The notes below the pieces were generated by a model. The model did no database searches. It was given only the letters and a program-made list of their open reading frames with translations, and had not been told where the DNA came from. This document shows positions 8,747 to 18,360 of a stretch of 64,000 nucleotides of DNA, piece by piece. The position numbers were made by a program, and so were the translations under genes. Numbering within the stretch: the stretch's first letter is position 1; each line of letters opens with the position of its first letter. This DNA comes from Shewanella psychropiezotolerans (GTDB taxonomy: Bacteria; Pseudomonadota; Gammaproteobacteria; Enterobacterales; Shewanellaceae): NCBI RefSeq assembly GCF_007197555.1, contig NZ_CP041614.1:682001-746000 (forward strand), in the 5' to 3' direction.

Positions 8747-9766
8747 ATGACACACTCACTTCCTACGCAGCCAACTTCCACTAATGCCTTCATCGAGACT
8801 GCCAGCCACAAGACACAAGCAGGCTCCCCCAAATCCGATATCTCTAACAGCAAAAGAAAAACCAGAGAGAAGGGCAAGAAAAGCCATACCGATTTGTATC
8901 AGGAGATAACCGACCAAGTGATAGCCGCGCTTGAAAATGGGGTTAAGCCTTGGGTGTGTCCATGGGAAACGTCAAACGGGAGCAGTGGGTTGCCAGTTAA
9001 TTTTGATACGCGTCACGCGTATAGCGGCATCAATGTGTTGTTGCTCTGGTGCGCGGCCAGTGCTAGCGGGTTTGCTTCCAGTAGTTGGTTGACGTTCAAG
9101 CAAGCGCTTGCACTGGGTGGTTGTGTGCGTAAGGGAGAGAAGGGCACGCGCATTATCTTTTACAAGATGCTGGAAAAAGAAAATCAGCAGGGCGAGAAAG
9201 AAAATATTCCAATGTTGAAGAGCTTCACGGTCTTTAATGTTGAGCAAATAGATGGGCTGAATATCGAGCCTGTGCCAGTGAGTGATATTGAGGCTGTTAG
9301 CGGGTTTGAAGCGCTTGAACATGTCGAGCAGTTCTTTATCGATACGGGCGCCAATATTACCGAACAAGGCGAGAGCGCCTTTTTTAGACCGTCTACCGAT
9401 GAAATCGTGTTACCGAGCCGTGAGCGTTTCACTAATGCCGCTGACTTTTACGCAACAGGTCTTCATGAGCTGACCCACTGGTGTGGCGCTAAGCTCCGCC
9501 TGGACCGTCCAATGCGAAATAAATTTGGTTCTGAGGATTACGCTTTCGAGGAATTAATTGCCGAATTGGGATGCAGCTTTTTAATGGCTAGCTTAGGCGT
9601 GACGGGTGAGGTTCAACACGAATCTTATATCGCGTCATGGCTTAAAAAATTACACAACGACAAGCGATATATCTTTAAAGCGGCCAGCGCTGCCAGTAAA
9701 GCCCATCAATATTTAACCGAGCTTACCAACGCCGACAACAATGAACTGATAAATAAAGCGGCATAA
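8747..9766 (+). CDS. ardC: ArdC-like antirestriction protein
   Basis: A 339-residue protein with the ArdC layout. Residues about 45-150 form the ssDNA-binding N-terminal domain (DLYQEITDQVI, W-x-x-P-W, N-x-x-Y-x-G-x-N and GGCVRKGEKG). The C-terminal half is a zinc metallopeptidase-like domain with HELTH at about residues 240-244 and a downstream E-E-L-x-A-E segment as third ligand. ArdC protects incoming single-stranded plasmid DNA from restriction. A GGAG ribosome binding site lies upstream of the ATG. Its position on the presumed leading side of oriT fits early expression in the recipient. Confidence 0.93.
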   Translation: MTHSLPTQPTSTNAFIETASHKTQAGSPKSDISNSKRKTREKGKKSHTDLYQEITDQVIAALENGVKPWVCPWETSNGSSGLPVNFDTRHAYSGINVLLLWCAASASGFASSSWLTFKQALALGGCVRKGEKGTRIIFYKMLEKENQQGEKENIPMLKSFTVFNVEQIDGLNIEPVPVSDIEAVSGFEALEHVEQFFIDTGANITEQGESAFFRPSTDEIVLPSRERFTNAADFYATGLHELTHWCGAKLRLDRPMRNKFGSEDYAFEELIAELGCSFLMASLGVTGEVQHESYIASWLKKLHNDKRYIFKAASAASKAHQYLTELTNADNNELINKAA

Positions 9767-9775
9767 ATAAAAAAA

Positions 9776-9801
9776 CCAGCAATAGATTGGTTTATTGCTG
9801 G
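9776..9801 (-). terminator. Hairpin with U-tract on the minus strand
   Basis: CCAGCAATA (9776-9784) and TATTGCTGG (9793-9801) form a perfect 9-bp stem with an 8-base loop. The T-run lies on the minus-strand side, so it would stop transcription entering ardC from the right. On the plus strand it could serve as a transcript-stabilising hairpin after ardC. Confidence 0.6.
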
Positions 9802-9836
9802 GGAATATTCATACCAATAAAGACAGGATTAAAAAT

Positions 9837-10169
9837 ATGAATATATCTAACATAGATAACAATTCAATGGAACAATGTTATACGTCTAATGCGGGTCATT
9901 TTGATCTAGGTGTCTGTGTTGTCACTCAAGGTATTCATCAACTACAAAAGTCAGCGATTGATAGCGACAAAGATTTAAGGCTGTTTATCACTTGCCACTT
10001 AAATGGTGATTGGGGTGATACTCCGATAGAAGATAAAATATTAAATGATGAAGCCACTAAGAGGGGGGGCCGAATAATGTCATCTTACTTTTTTAACGAT
10101 CAGGTGATTTGGATAATCACCGAAGCCGATAGAAGTGTCACCACCATTTTGTTACCCAGCGAATACTAA
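9837..10169 (+). CDS. Conserved plasmid-type hypothetical protein, 110 aa
   Basis: I place the start at the ATG at 9837, seven bases after an AGGATT ribosome binding site, rather than at an upstream TTG that lies inside the preceding hairpin. The 110-residue product has no signal peptide. Its pattern (LFITCHLNGDWG, K-ILNDEAT, then VIWIITEADRS-TILLP) resembles small proteins commonly carried near antirestriction genes on plasmids, often named plasmid-related protein. Function is unknown. It sits between ardC and a lytic transglycosylase and is closed by its own terminator. Confidence 0.65.
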   Translation: MNISNIDNNSMEQCYTSNAGHFDLGVCVVTQGIHQLQKSAIDSDKDLRLFITCHLNGDWGDTPIEDKILNDEATKRGGRIMSSYFFNDQVIWIITEADRSVTTILLPSEY

Positions 10170-10210
10170 TACATCTTACCGATGTAAACGCTCAAGCTAA
10201 ACTGATATGA

Positions 10211-10237
10211 TAAAGGTCACTTGTGGCCTTTATTTTT
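10211..10237 (+). terminator. Rho-independent terminator
   Basis: AAAGGTCA and TGGCCTTT form an 8-bp stem (one G-T pair) with a CTTG loop, followed by ATTTTTT. It ends the transcript of the 110-aa gene only a few bases before the next start codon. Confidence 0.8.
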
Positions 10238-10244
10238 TGCGTCT

Positions 10245-10778
10245 ATGAAAAAGCTGATATCACTAATGGCCATCACTTCATTAAACGTCAGCGCGTTTTG
10301 TTTTGATGAGGCTGGTCTTTATTATCATGTTAACCCCAAACTATTAACTGCTATTGCTAAAGTCGAAAGTGATTATCAATCCAACGTCATTAATATTAAT
10401 AAAAACTCACAAGGTAAAACAATCAGCACCGATTATGGATTGATGCAAATAAACTCAACATGGTTTTCTCATCTTGCTCAGTTCGGGATTAATAAAGATA
10501 ACCTGTTATCGGATGCGTGCTACAACGTCCACATTGGTGCCTGGGTGCTGTCTCAAAATTTTTCTACCCATGGCTACAACTGGAATAGTGTTGGAGCTTA
10601 CAATGCGGGTTTTAGTGTCAAGACGCGCACGAGTCGATTAACCTATATCCGAAAAATCAAAGCTGCCCTGGCCGCGATCAATAAGTCTAACCTCCTTTCC
10701 TCAAACTCGATTTCAAACGCCAATCCAAGGCTCCTTGTTCGTACTAGATTAAGAATTCCACCTAAATTGAAACCATAA
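10245..10778 (+). CDS. Lytic transglycosylase (IagB/VirB1-type)
   Basis: A 177-residue protein from the ATG at 10245. It has an N-terminal Sec signal (residues 1-19) followed by an SLT domain: AKVES with catalytic E41, GLMQIN, and the AYNAG motif near residue 118. Such enzymes open the peptidoglycan locally so a conjugation apparatus can cross it; F carries the similar orf169 near oriT. The start lies only seven bases after a strong terminator hairpin and has no clear Shine-Dalgarno motif, so expression may depend on read-through or on a promoter within the preceding gene. The C-terminal 40 residues are basic and variable. Confidence 0.88.
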   Translation: MKKLISLMAITSLNVSAFCFDEAGLYYHVNPKLLTAIAKVESDYQSNVININKNSQGKTISTDYGLMQINSTWFSHLAQFGINKDNLLSDACYNVHIGAWVLSQNFSTHGYNWNSVGAYNAGFSVKTRTSRLTYIRKIKAALAAINKSNLLSSNSISNANPRLLVRTRLRIPPKLKP

Positions 10779-10829
10779 TCTGTGCTGATGAATCGAAGTT
10801 GATTTGAAGGTAAGAAAGCGACCACACCC

Positions 10830-11906
10830 TCCAGGATAGCGGGTGTCACGGGCTGGCGTCAGAGTGATGCCTGATAAGCGTAAGCTGTATATTATCACTC
10901 GTTTGATAGTACACCGACCTCGTACCCGTATTCTGGCGCCAGTGAGTGCGCTCACGGTTAAAACGGCACGCGAAAAGGTCATCGCGCAACTTCAGGCATG
11001 GTGAGAAGAGAAAACGCAAACAGTGATAACGTCCCCCCCGTTTCGATGTGTTTGTTACACGCACATGGAAGGCAAGGGTATTTGCGTAGTGGAAGCAGGG
11101 CACACAAGCTACCTCACTCATTGCACTAAATAATCGGCTCCTGCCGACTTTTGGACGGTATCCGCTGCACACCATCACCCATAAGGCGCGGCGAACCGCA
11201 GCGCTTATCACAAGTATTGGATGACGCAGAGACAAAAACAGAAGCGTCTTTCAGTGCTGTGATATTTTGCGTTTGTTGCTGTTAATGGGCTGTCGGTTAG
11301 CTGAAATTACCTACCTTAAAGGCGGTGATGTGCGCGGCAGTGAACTGCATTTAACCGACAGTAAGACAGGCGCAAAAGTGGTGCCTGTCGGGTCAGCGGC
11401 AGTAGAGATATTGAGCCAGTATCATAGTAAGCCAAATAAAGCGCTGTTTCCCATGAAGCAAGGCGCATCGACCACAAGGGTGCAAGCGTTATGGGTGAGG
11501 GTACGAGTAAAGGCGGGGGATTGAGGATGTGCGGCTGCATGATTTGCGGCATACCTTCGCCAGCTACGCGGTGATGGAAGGTCACAGTATCCCGATGGTG
11601 GCGGCATTGTTAGGTCATAAGAAAGTCTCGATGACGTTACGGCTATACCATGTGTGGGATGAGGTGGTGGAGCAAGCCGCAGAGCGCTTAGGGGATATAT
11701 TTAAAGCGATAGTGAGTCAGGCAAAGCCCTTATCTCAATCTGATACAGCCCCTAAGCGAGCCTCGAAAGCGAAGCCGAAACCAAAAACAAAATCCATCAC
11801 ACTTGAAAAAGTGAAACAAGCTACGCCTTTATCAATCTTCACTCCATTAACTGAGAGTGAAATTCGTGCTGTGCGAGCATGGAAGGATAATGAACTGCTG
11901 TTTTAG
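10830..11906 (+). pseudogene. Degraded tyrosine recombinase (phage/island integrase)
   Basis: Pieces of a P4-type integrase are readable in order but in different frames. An arm-binding segment (GVRVMPDKRKLY ... SALTVKTAREK) lies at about 10835-11001. Part of the core-binding domain (LLPTFGRYPLHTITHKA) lies at about 11125-11190. The catalytic domain runs from about 11250 to 11906, with the first catalytic arginine in GCRLAEI, the RLHDLRHTFAS box, LLGHKKVSMTLRLY with its tyrosine, and a long lysine-rich tail. The catalytic part is broken at a run of five G (11515-11519), where four would keep frame. Several stops and losses upstream make a true pseudogene likely. Confidence 0.8.
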
Positions 11907-12247
11907 GCATATTGAACGCACCTGTGGCGCCTCAGTGAAGGGGGGGAGTTCGAGGATGTGCAGTTTTGTTCGCGAGCTAGAGCTCAGAATGTCTAAAGTA
12001 TGAAATGAATGGCAATCGAATATGCGGTATCGTAGTGATCCAAAGTAGCTTTGGTTCGTAGTCGAAAAGTTGTCCGACAGCAGTACCTTGAAGTTGAATA
12101 GGAATGAGAATTCACATCGCTGGAATACGCAAGTGTTTATAATCAATGCTCTTATGTTTAAGAGCGTTTGGAAGCGCTAGAATTATTACCTAAATCTTTA
12201 CAGTTAATTATTAACCTACGAATGAAATATTTTTAAGGAAAAGGCAT
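11907..12247. other. Gene-free stretch after the integrase remnant
   Basis: No credible frame on either strand. An att site could lie here if the integrase once moved the region, but I see no duplicated core or tRNA end. Confidence 0.35.
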
Positions 12248-12589
12248 ATGTCTTACAGAAATGAGTTTGGTTCAAATTTTGACTTAGGTTTTAATTTAAA
12301 TGATTTTCCTTATCTTAAAGATAAGAGTTGGCACAATGATGTATGCCCAAGCTTTTACTTTAATGTTGGAACTAAGTACTACGTCTTGTGGATCGACTAT
12401 TCAGAACTGGCTAAACGTGACGGCTCTAACGACCGCTATCTAGTTCAAGAAGCTACAAACGAAGGAGATGAAAAACATCCTGAAATTTATAGCTCTGATG
12501 GAAACATTATTTTTGAGGGAGAACTCTTCACTGATTTGAACCAATTTTTGAATAATATAACTAGTTTGCAAGATCCTAATGTTAGCTAA
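12248..12589 (+). CDS. Hypothetical acidic protein, 113 aa
   Basis: A 113-residue frame preceded by an AAGGA ribosome binding site eight bases before the ATG. The product is acidic and soluble, rich in aromatic residues (FDLGFNLNDFPYL, SFYFNVGTKYYVLWIDY). Its size and acidity recall orphan immunity proteins of polymorphic toxin systems, but no family is recognised and no toxin is next to it. Confidence 0.55.
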   Translation: MSYRNEFGSNFDLGFNLNDFPYLKDKSWHNDVCPSFYFNVGTKYYVLWIDYSELAKRDGSNDRYLVQEATNEGDEKHPEIYSSDGNIIFEGELFTDLNQFLNNITSLQDPNVS

Positions 12590-12765
12590 GACGTAATGCT
12601 AGCCAAGAAATGTACATGAGAGCACGTACAAAGCGTTGTTTGTATCATAGCTTAAAAGTGTTGAGGGGGTCTCTAACCAACATGATCATTTTGATGAACG
12701 TATGGAAGCCTATAGCTTTCCAACAGTAAAAAAATCAAGAATAATTAGTTATTATGGTGCTCTAT

Positions 12766-13174
12766 ATGGATTCGATATTAGACGATCCCCAATCGTATAA
12801 AAATATGATTAATCACATTCCATTACCAGTCCGACATAAAAGAGCCGGAGGCGGTCTTAACATATAGGCTTGAAGTAGCGCAAAATTTGATAACAGAAGA
12901 TATTAGACGTGGGTTAATCCCTGAGAGTATTAGCTCATTTTCTGACCTGCATGACTTTATAGACACAAATTTATACCTTGTAGATGACAACATAACTCCT
13001 CGACTCGGCTCATTTTTCAATTGGTCTGAATTCTGGCTAGACGACGAAGGTATTGAGATTGATATATATGCAGTCCATCAGCTACTAAATTTGATGTTCG
13101 AAGCGCTTGATTACTGGTTAGAAAATGGCAGAAAAATGAATGCCGCGGAATACCTAAATATAAAAGATACCTGA
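12766..13174 (+). pseudogene. Frameshifted hypothetical gene
   Basis: An ATG at 12766 opens a frame (MDSILDDPQSYKNMINHIPLP...) that stops near 12867. A second frame, shifted by one base, continues without a start codon of its own through KEPEAVLTYRLEVAQNLITED to 13174. The join near 12825-12845 would give a protein of about 135 residues that is acidic and helical. The second frame alone could only start at a TTG at 12887. It has the look of another orphan immunity or small accessory gene. The family is unknown. Confidence 0.5.
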
Positions 13175-13254
13175 TTAGATTAATCAGATAAAACCTCTGA
13201 GAAATTCTATTTAAATCAGAATATAATCAACTATAAATCTATCAGCGGATAGAT

Positions 13255-13276
13255 TGCCGAGCAGTAAAGCTCGGCA
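13255..13276 (+). terminator. Terminator hairpin between convergent genes
   Basis: TGCCGAGC (13255-13262) and GCTCGGCA (13269-13276) form a perfect 8-bp stem with an AGTAAA loop, followed on the plus strand by TTGCTTTT. It lies between the convergent pseudogene and the receiver-domain gene and may serve both sides. Confidence 0.75.
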
Positions 13277-13290
13277 TTGCTTTTCTAAAA

Positions 13291-15294
13291 TTAATCTGTC
13301 AAATCGATTGCGGGGTTAATAAGGACAGGTACACTAAAGTCTGCAGGGGAATAATCAACACCAATTCGCCCTTCGTGATGGCTCATAATCGCTTGGAATC
13401 GTGCTGCATATGCTGGTTTCAACTGCCCAACGGGTAACAGTAATAAATCCGTTTCTATTAGTTTCCCTTTGTTCTTTTTCTTCTTTATTGAGGTAATCGA
13501 AGTTGCTGTCTTTCCTTCCAAAGTCAAAGGGATTGTCTTATGATCTTTTACAATAAGCTGCAACAAATCGGGTTGTTTTGTATACTGGTTTATAACTCTT
13601 AAAGCTACTTTATCTCCATTATCACTAACAAAAATGTGTGAAGATTGGGTCGCTACCTGTAATGCCGTAACTAATTCATCCTTGTTTAATCTAATGAAAC
13701 TTAGGAGACGATGTGGCGATAACCATCGTGCGCAATCATCCATTTCTTGCTCAGGTACAGTATCGCAACTTGGCGTCACACAAACATACCAGATTGTTTT
13801 TTTACCTTCACATGACTTTAAGACCGTTCCTGTTGTAATGTTGTCAGGTAAAACTCTCTGAGTTGATAGTAGCCTGTTGTGAGCATGCGCTATATTCAAA
13901 CAAAGCTCTGCATCAAATTCTACTTTAAAATCCTTAAAATTACCTTTTGATACTCGAACAGCCTCTTTTAAAAAGTCATTGTGGGGTTGAGGTGCCGATT
14001 TCTGAAACTTTACAAACTCAGGGATATCTTCAGCAATACTGTTAGCTACTTTTTTAATAAATTCAGAGCCAGCTTTATCATCCCTATAAACTAGCTCATC
14101 TGATATATCTAGAAGCAAGTGATGCAAAATATTTTCTGAAATATTCAACTGCTTGTCTGGGTGCTCTTTCAAAATTGACCACAGCAAAGAAACTTGTTCA
14201 TCTTCTGGCTTGCCTAGGATTTTTGACATGGAGAAATTTGAGTCTTCGATACGGTTTTGCAGTTCAGAAAGCACTACTCGATAGAAATTTGGGTACCAGT
14301 TGTGAAGAGCTTCTTCTAATTTGTCCCATACCGCTTGAGGTTGTTGTTCGATTTCTTCTTGAGAGCTATCTTTTTTCTCGCATAAAGCGATAAACACTTC
14401 CCCACACTGAATCCAAAGTTTATCCTCACCATGTACCTGAAGAACGTCAGCTCCCTCATTTAATTGCTTCCCCTTAATATCCTTTTCAACGAGATAGCGA
14501 AGAATAGCTTCTGTAGGCTCTTTGTGTACATCGTTATCAAAGTTTCCATCTTCCTGGATGTCTTGCCAGAACCGAGCTTTAACCTCTTGAACTACAGAGT
14601 TTTTATCACCTAAAATCAGCTTTACTTGCTGCTTCCTGGAGATGGAAGTCCAGTTACCACTATATACACTTTCAGCATTATCCCATTGCTCTAATGACGT
14701 TTCATCACTTTCAAAATAATCTTGTGGAGCTAAAATTTTAGAGCATCTTAGTGTCGTTGCAATTTCAAGCCAAACATCTTCAAGTGGCTTGTTTGTATAA
14801 ATAACGACTAAATTGAGATGCCGACTAGTACTTAGCTCTCTAAGCAGTTGCAAAGATTTTGTTGAATCATTATGACTCAAACAATAATCTAAAATAATCA
14901 AATCACTTTTACGAACCTTATCAGGGTTAAGGTGACTGACCTGCTTTTCAACATCGCAAATGTATTTTTCGTTGTGAAAAAACCTTACAAACTCAGCTGC
15001 AACAGATGTCCGCTTGAAGCTACTTGATATATCATCAGATGATTTTCTAAGGCTATTTAGTTGCTCGTACATTTCACTCAAAACATGCTTTGCAGTCTCT
15101 GCATCTTCGGGGGCTTTTGGAGGTTGAACTCCCTCATCAAGTGTCGGAACTATTTTCTGTAGAGCATTAATTAGTGTTTGCTGCTTTGTAGATAGCTCGA
15201 TGTATGGGTTGTACTCGTCATCAATCAATAGCACTGAACGGATAGCATCATTACGAAATGTTTTAGTTATTTGTTCTCTATAAGCTACTGGCAT
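13291..15294 (-). CDS. Receiver-domain protein of a methyltransferase/GHKL operon
   Basis: A 667-residue protein beginning with a response-regulator-like receiver domain. It has the acidic cluster D25-D26-E27 in LLIDDE, a likely phospho-acceptor aspartate in ILDYCL near residue 136, the conserved T in VVIYTNKP near 163 and the lysine two residues on. The insert between the acid cluster and the acceptor is longer than usual. The remaining 450 residues have no motif I recognise and are presumably the effector. Its ATG overlaps the stop of the GHKL gene (TAATG), implying translational coupling. It is probably the output arm of a phosphorelay-like defence or genome-surveillance system; the activity is unknown. 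Confidence 0.7.
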   Translation of the reverse strand: MPVAYREQITKTFRNDAIRSVLLIDDEYNPYIELSTKQQTLINALQKIVPTLDEGVQPPKAPEDAETAKHVLSEMYEQLNSLRKSSDDISSSFKRTSVAAEFVRFFHNEKYICDVEKQVSHLNPDKVRKSDLIILDYCLSHNDSTKSLQLLRELSTSRHLNLVVIYTNKPLEDVWLEIATTLRCSKILAPQDYFESDETSLEQWDNAESVYSGNWTSISRKQQVKLILGDKNSVVQEVKARFWQDIQEDGNFDNDVHKEPTEAILRYLVEKDIKGKQLNEGADVLQVHGEDKLWIQCGEVFIALCEKKDSSQEEIEQQPQAVWDKLEEALHNWYPNFYRVVLSELQNRIEDSNFSMSKILGKPEDEQVSLLWSILKEHPDKQLNISENILHHLLLDISDELVYRDDKAGSEFIKKVANSIAEDIPEFVKFQKSAPQPHNDFLKEAVRVSKGNFKDFKVEFDAELCLNIAHAHNRLLSTQRVLPDNITTGTVLKSCEGKKTIWYVCVTPSCDTVPEQEMDDCARWLSPHRLLSFIRLNKDELVTALQVATQSSHIFVSDNGDKVALRVINQYTKQPDLLQLIVKDHKTIPLTLEGKTATSITSIKKKKNKGKLIETDLLLLPVGQLKPAYAARFQAIMSHHEGRIGVDYSPADFSVPVLINPAIDLTD

Positions 15295-18200
15295 TATCTT
15301 ACTTCCATCCCGCGAAATTGAATTACAAAATTAGCACCGTCTTGAATGAGCTTTTCTTCTAGTTTTTCGGCATACCAGATTTTATGACGAGCTACGGCGA
15401 GGTTCTGTTTAGATAGGTATAAACCAACCCCATTACCATTTGGTCTACGACTGTAGAATAATTGGAAAAGACTATCGATATCATCTTGATCAATTACAGG
15501 TCCATTATTCGCGACCACTACCAAATCATTGATGATATCAACTTTGATAACTCGATCTTTTTCAGCCAATGCCACCCAATAAAGAGCATTATTTAGTAAG
15601 TTGATAAACACTGGGATAATACGAGATTTAACATCAGTGACATTCATGCGTTTGAATGTATCGCTAAACTCAAGGCTAATATTTTGTTGTGAAAATTGAT
15701 CCTGGAAGAATAGTTTTACATTTTTTATTACCTCTTGCCCTGAAATGTCGTCACGGATTTGATAACCCGAAAGTCTAAGGGGGATAGGAAGCGAAGATAT
15801 TCTGTAAACTGCTTATGCGCCTTCATGGCATTTTTAAAGCTGGGTTCTTGCTTTGCACTACTGCTCATGAAATTAAGGGATCGTGTTACTGCTTTGTCTT
15901 GTGCGTTGAGTTCATGTGCCAATATTTCGAAACTAATGCCTAGCTGAGCAAGACCGCGCATTTGATTTATTTCTTGCTCTGCTTTCACGCGGTCTTCTTC
16001 AGCTAAAGTAAAAGCTGATTCAAGATCTACTCCCTGTTCTAACTTACCAAGAGCTTTTAAAAACCCTTCGTATTTTGTTGCTATATCGTCAGATAATTCT
16101 CGGTAAACTTTATCTAGAGAGTTTAATACCTCAACAGTATTACTAGAATTGGTAACCATATCTAGCATTGGCAGCATTTGCCTTTCGTATGCCTCTTTGT
16201 CTATTCGGGCTTCTTTTTTCCAAGTACTTTCTAAACGTTCAAGTGTTTTATCTATAGCATTGGCATAGGTGTTGACTTGCTTAGTTATTGCCGACTCAAT
16301 TGTATCGTACTTGTTTTGGGCACTTTCCATTGGGGAGCGTTGCTGGTTCACCGATTCAAGTTTATTTAAACGCTCACGGCAGGTTTGTAATAACTCACTT
16401 AACTCTCCAAATAAGTCACGATAACTACGGTACTGCTCTTCGAGAAAACCATCCATTTTGGCAGGCTTATTTGGCGCTTTTAGTTCAGGCCTCAACGCTT
16501 CTAGTTTGTTAATACCTTCAATTAACTCATCTAGATGATGAAGTGATATTCCAATACCTGACTCTAGCTCTTGATGAACTCTACGTACGGATTCAACGTG
16601 GATATTAAGCTTCGGTAAGTTGGTGTCCATTGCACCTGTAAAAGCTTTTTTAGATAGGCGTGCAGATGAGTTACGAGCTTTTGTCTGTCTTTTTTTGTCC
16701 TTAGACAACAAATCAAGCATCAGCTTACGTTCTTCGGACTTACCACCAAAGTATGTATCAGCCAACTTCAATAGTAGCGTCCTTACCAGTGACTTTAGCT
16801 CTCTGGCTGCTTGGTTTTTCACAAAACCTTCTCTACCAGCCTTATCTTTTAGTCTCTGATTACTTTCTTGATCCAATAGTATCTGGCCAAATAATCGACG
16901 AGATGCCCAGTAATATCGTCCTGCATTCTTTCCTCTATGTTCTTCTATTTGAAAGAAATCATTATCGGAACGCCCATAAGGAAGTACACGCAACCCATCT
17001 CGAAATATCATAAAACCAGAATATTTTTGAGCTTGTGCTATTAAATGCGAGTGATGCTCTGGTTCATGAGTCGACTTTCCAATTTCCAACTCAAAAGTTC
17101 CCAGTTTGACTGCAAAAGATCCCGTTTTAGTCAATGCATCCATTCCCGAAGATCGGCACGGAAAAGCAACATCAAAATGCTCTTTACCAAAAGCGGTTAC
17201 ATGGCCTCTAAACCAACCTTTTTCATCCACTTTACCAACGACTTTATGCTCTAAGGTTTCAAAGTCTGAATAACCAAACACATCTTGATAGTTGAGAATT
17301 TCAGTTTGTTCACCGTAGAGGTAACCTTCCATATCAAAAGCAGCGATTTCATAGTGAAACTCATTTGTTTCATCTGATTCACGGTTAAACGGATCCACAA
17401 ACGCTCTCAAAGTATCCACCAAATCACTCTGAATAGCTTTGTATTCGTCAGCATCACGACTCATATTGCCTCTGTTAGTCAGCAAATCTAAGTCACGGTT
17501 AAGATCTAGCAGAAAAAGAGCTGTCCCGTGCTGTTCTCCATCTAACTTTTCAACCTTATCTAAGAGAGGCAGCCAGCTGTCAATGTGATTTAATTTAAAG
17601 CTAAAACTCGTGCTTAACTGCCTAACTTTTTCTTCAGTTGAAACAAACACGTCATCATCTTGTGGGTTGTGACGTAGTTCAAAAGCTTCATTCTCATCAG
17701 TACTAAAGTGCTCCCACATACGGCGAAGAATTTTTTCATCTTCCGTTGATGGATTCAATGCAAGGTTATCAAGCATGTCTTGTTGCAGTTCGGAGCAAAC
17801 TTTTGGTAACTCTTCTAAACTATCAAACTGCTGCATAGGTACTTTAATGTCATGCAAACTAAGGTAGGTATTTTCGAACAAACGCCAGTCAATCATTGCC
17901 GCGGAGTATAAAGTATCAACCTTTTTGGTCACAATAAGAGTAACAGGAGCTAAAAAAGCTGTAGATAGCCGGCCAATACCTTTCTCACCTTGCGTATGTC
18001 GGTCTTTTAAACCAAAGCGATCTTCTTTAGGTAGGAGGTTTTTCTTAGATTTTGAAGCGGTACCAATGGTTAGCCAACTATTACTCAGCTGCTCGTAAGT
18101 CATGCCGCAACCATTATCAATAATGGCACCACATTTAATTTCATCGTCGAATAGGTGGAGAGCTACGTTTCGTGCATATGCATCATAGGAATTTTTCCAA

Positions 18201-18310
18201 AGCTCGCTGATTGCTGTAGGTGCATCAGCTATTTGCCCTTTACCGAGGTGGTCAATAGTACGGGCCTGAGCTTTAAACGAAACCGATTTCCTTGTTGATT
18301 TTGGGTTCAT
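15294..18310 (-). CDS. Double-GHKL ATPase / histidine-kinase-like protein (frameshifted)
   Basis: The N-terminus is an Hsp90/MORC/MutL-type ATPase: E-x-x-K-N-S-x-D-A near residues 36-44, DNGCGM near 64 and GEKGIGRLS near 107. A long coiled-coil region follows (about 560-780), then an H-box-like LAHELN near residue 800, and a second GHKL domain of histidine-kinase type (NLLNNALYW, NGNGVGLYLSK) encoded at 15294-15647. The frame breaks at a run of five G (15779-15783, plus strand). One extra base restores a continuous protein of about 1000 residues reading FLSPLRLSGYQIRDDISG across the join. The second domain has NNGP where kinases usually have DxGxG. It lies 50 bases after the methyltransferase gene and is coupled to the receiver gene. 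Confidence 0.7.
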
Positions 18311-18360
18311 ATCAAATGGTTACGAATAAAAATAAGTACCTAGCATTCTAGGCACTTTTT

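Noticed and set aside
10846..11235. A 129-codon minus-strand frame.
   Set aside because: The plus strand reads integrase fragments through the same stretch, so the minus frame is a shadow.
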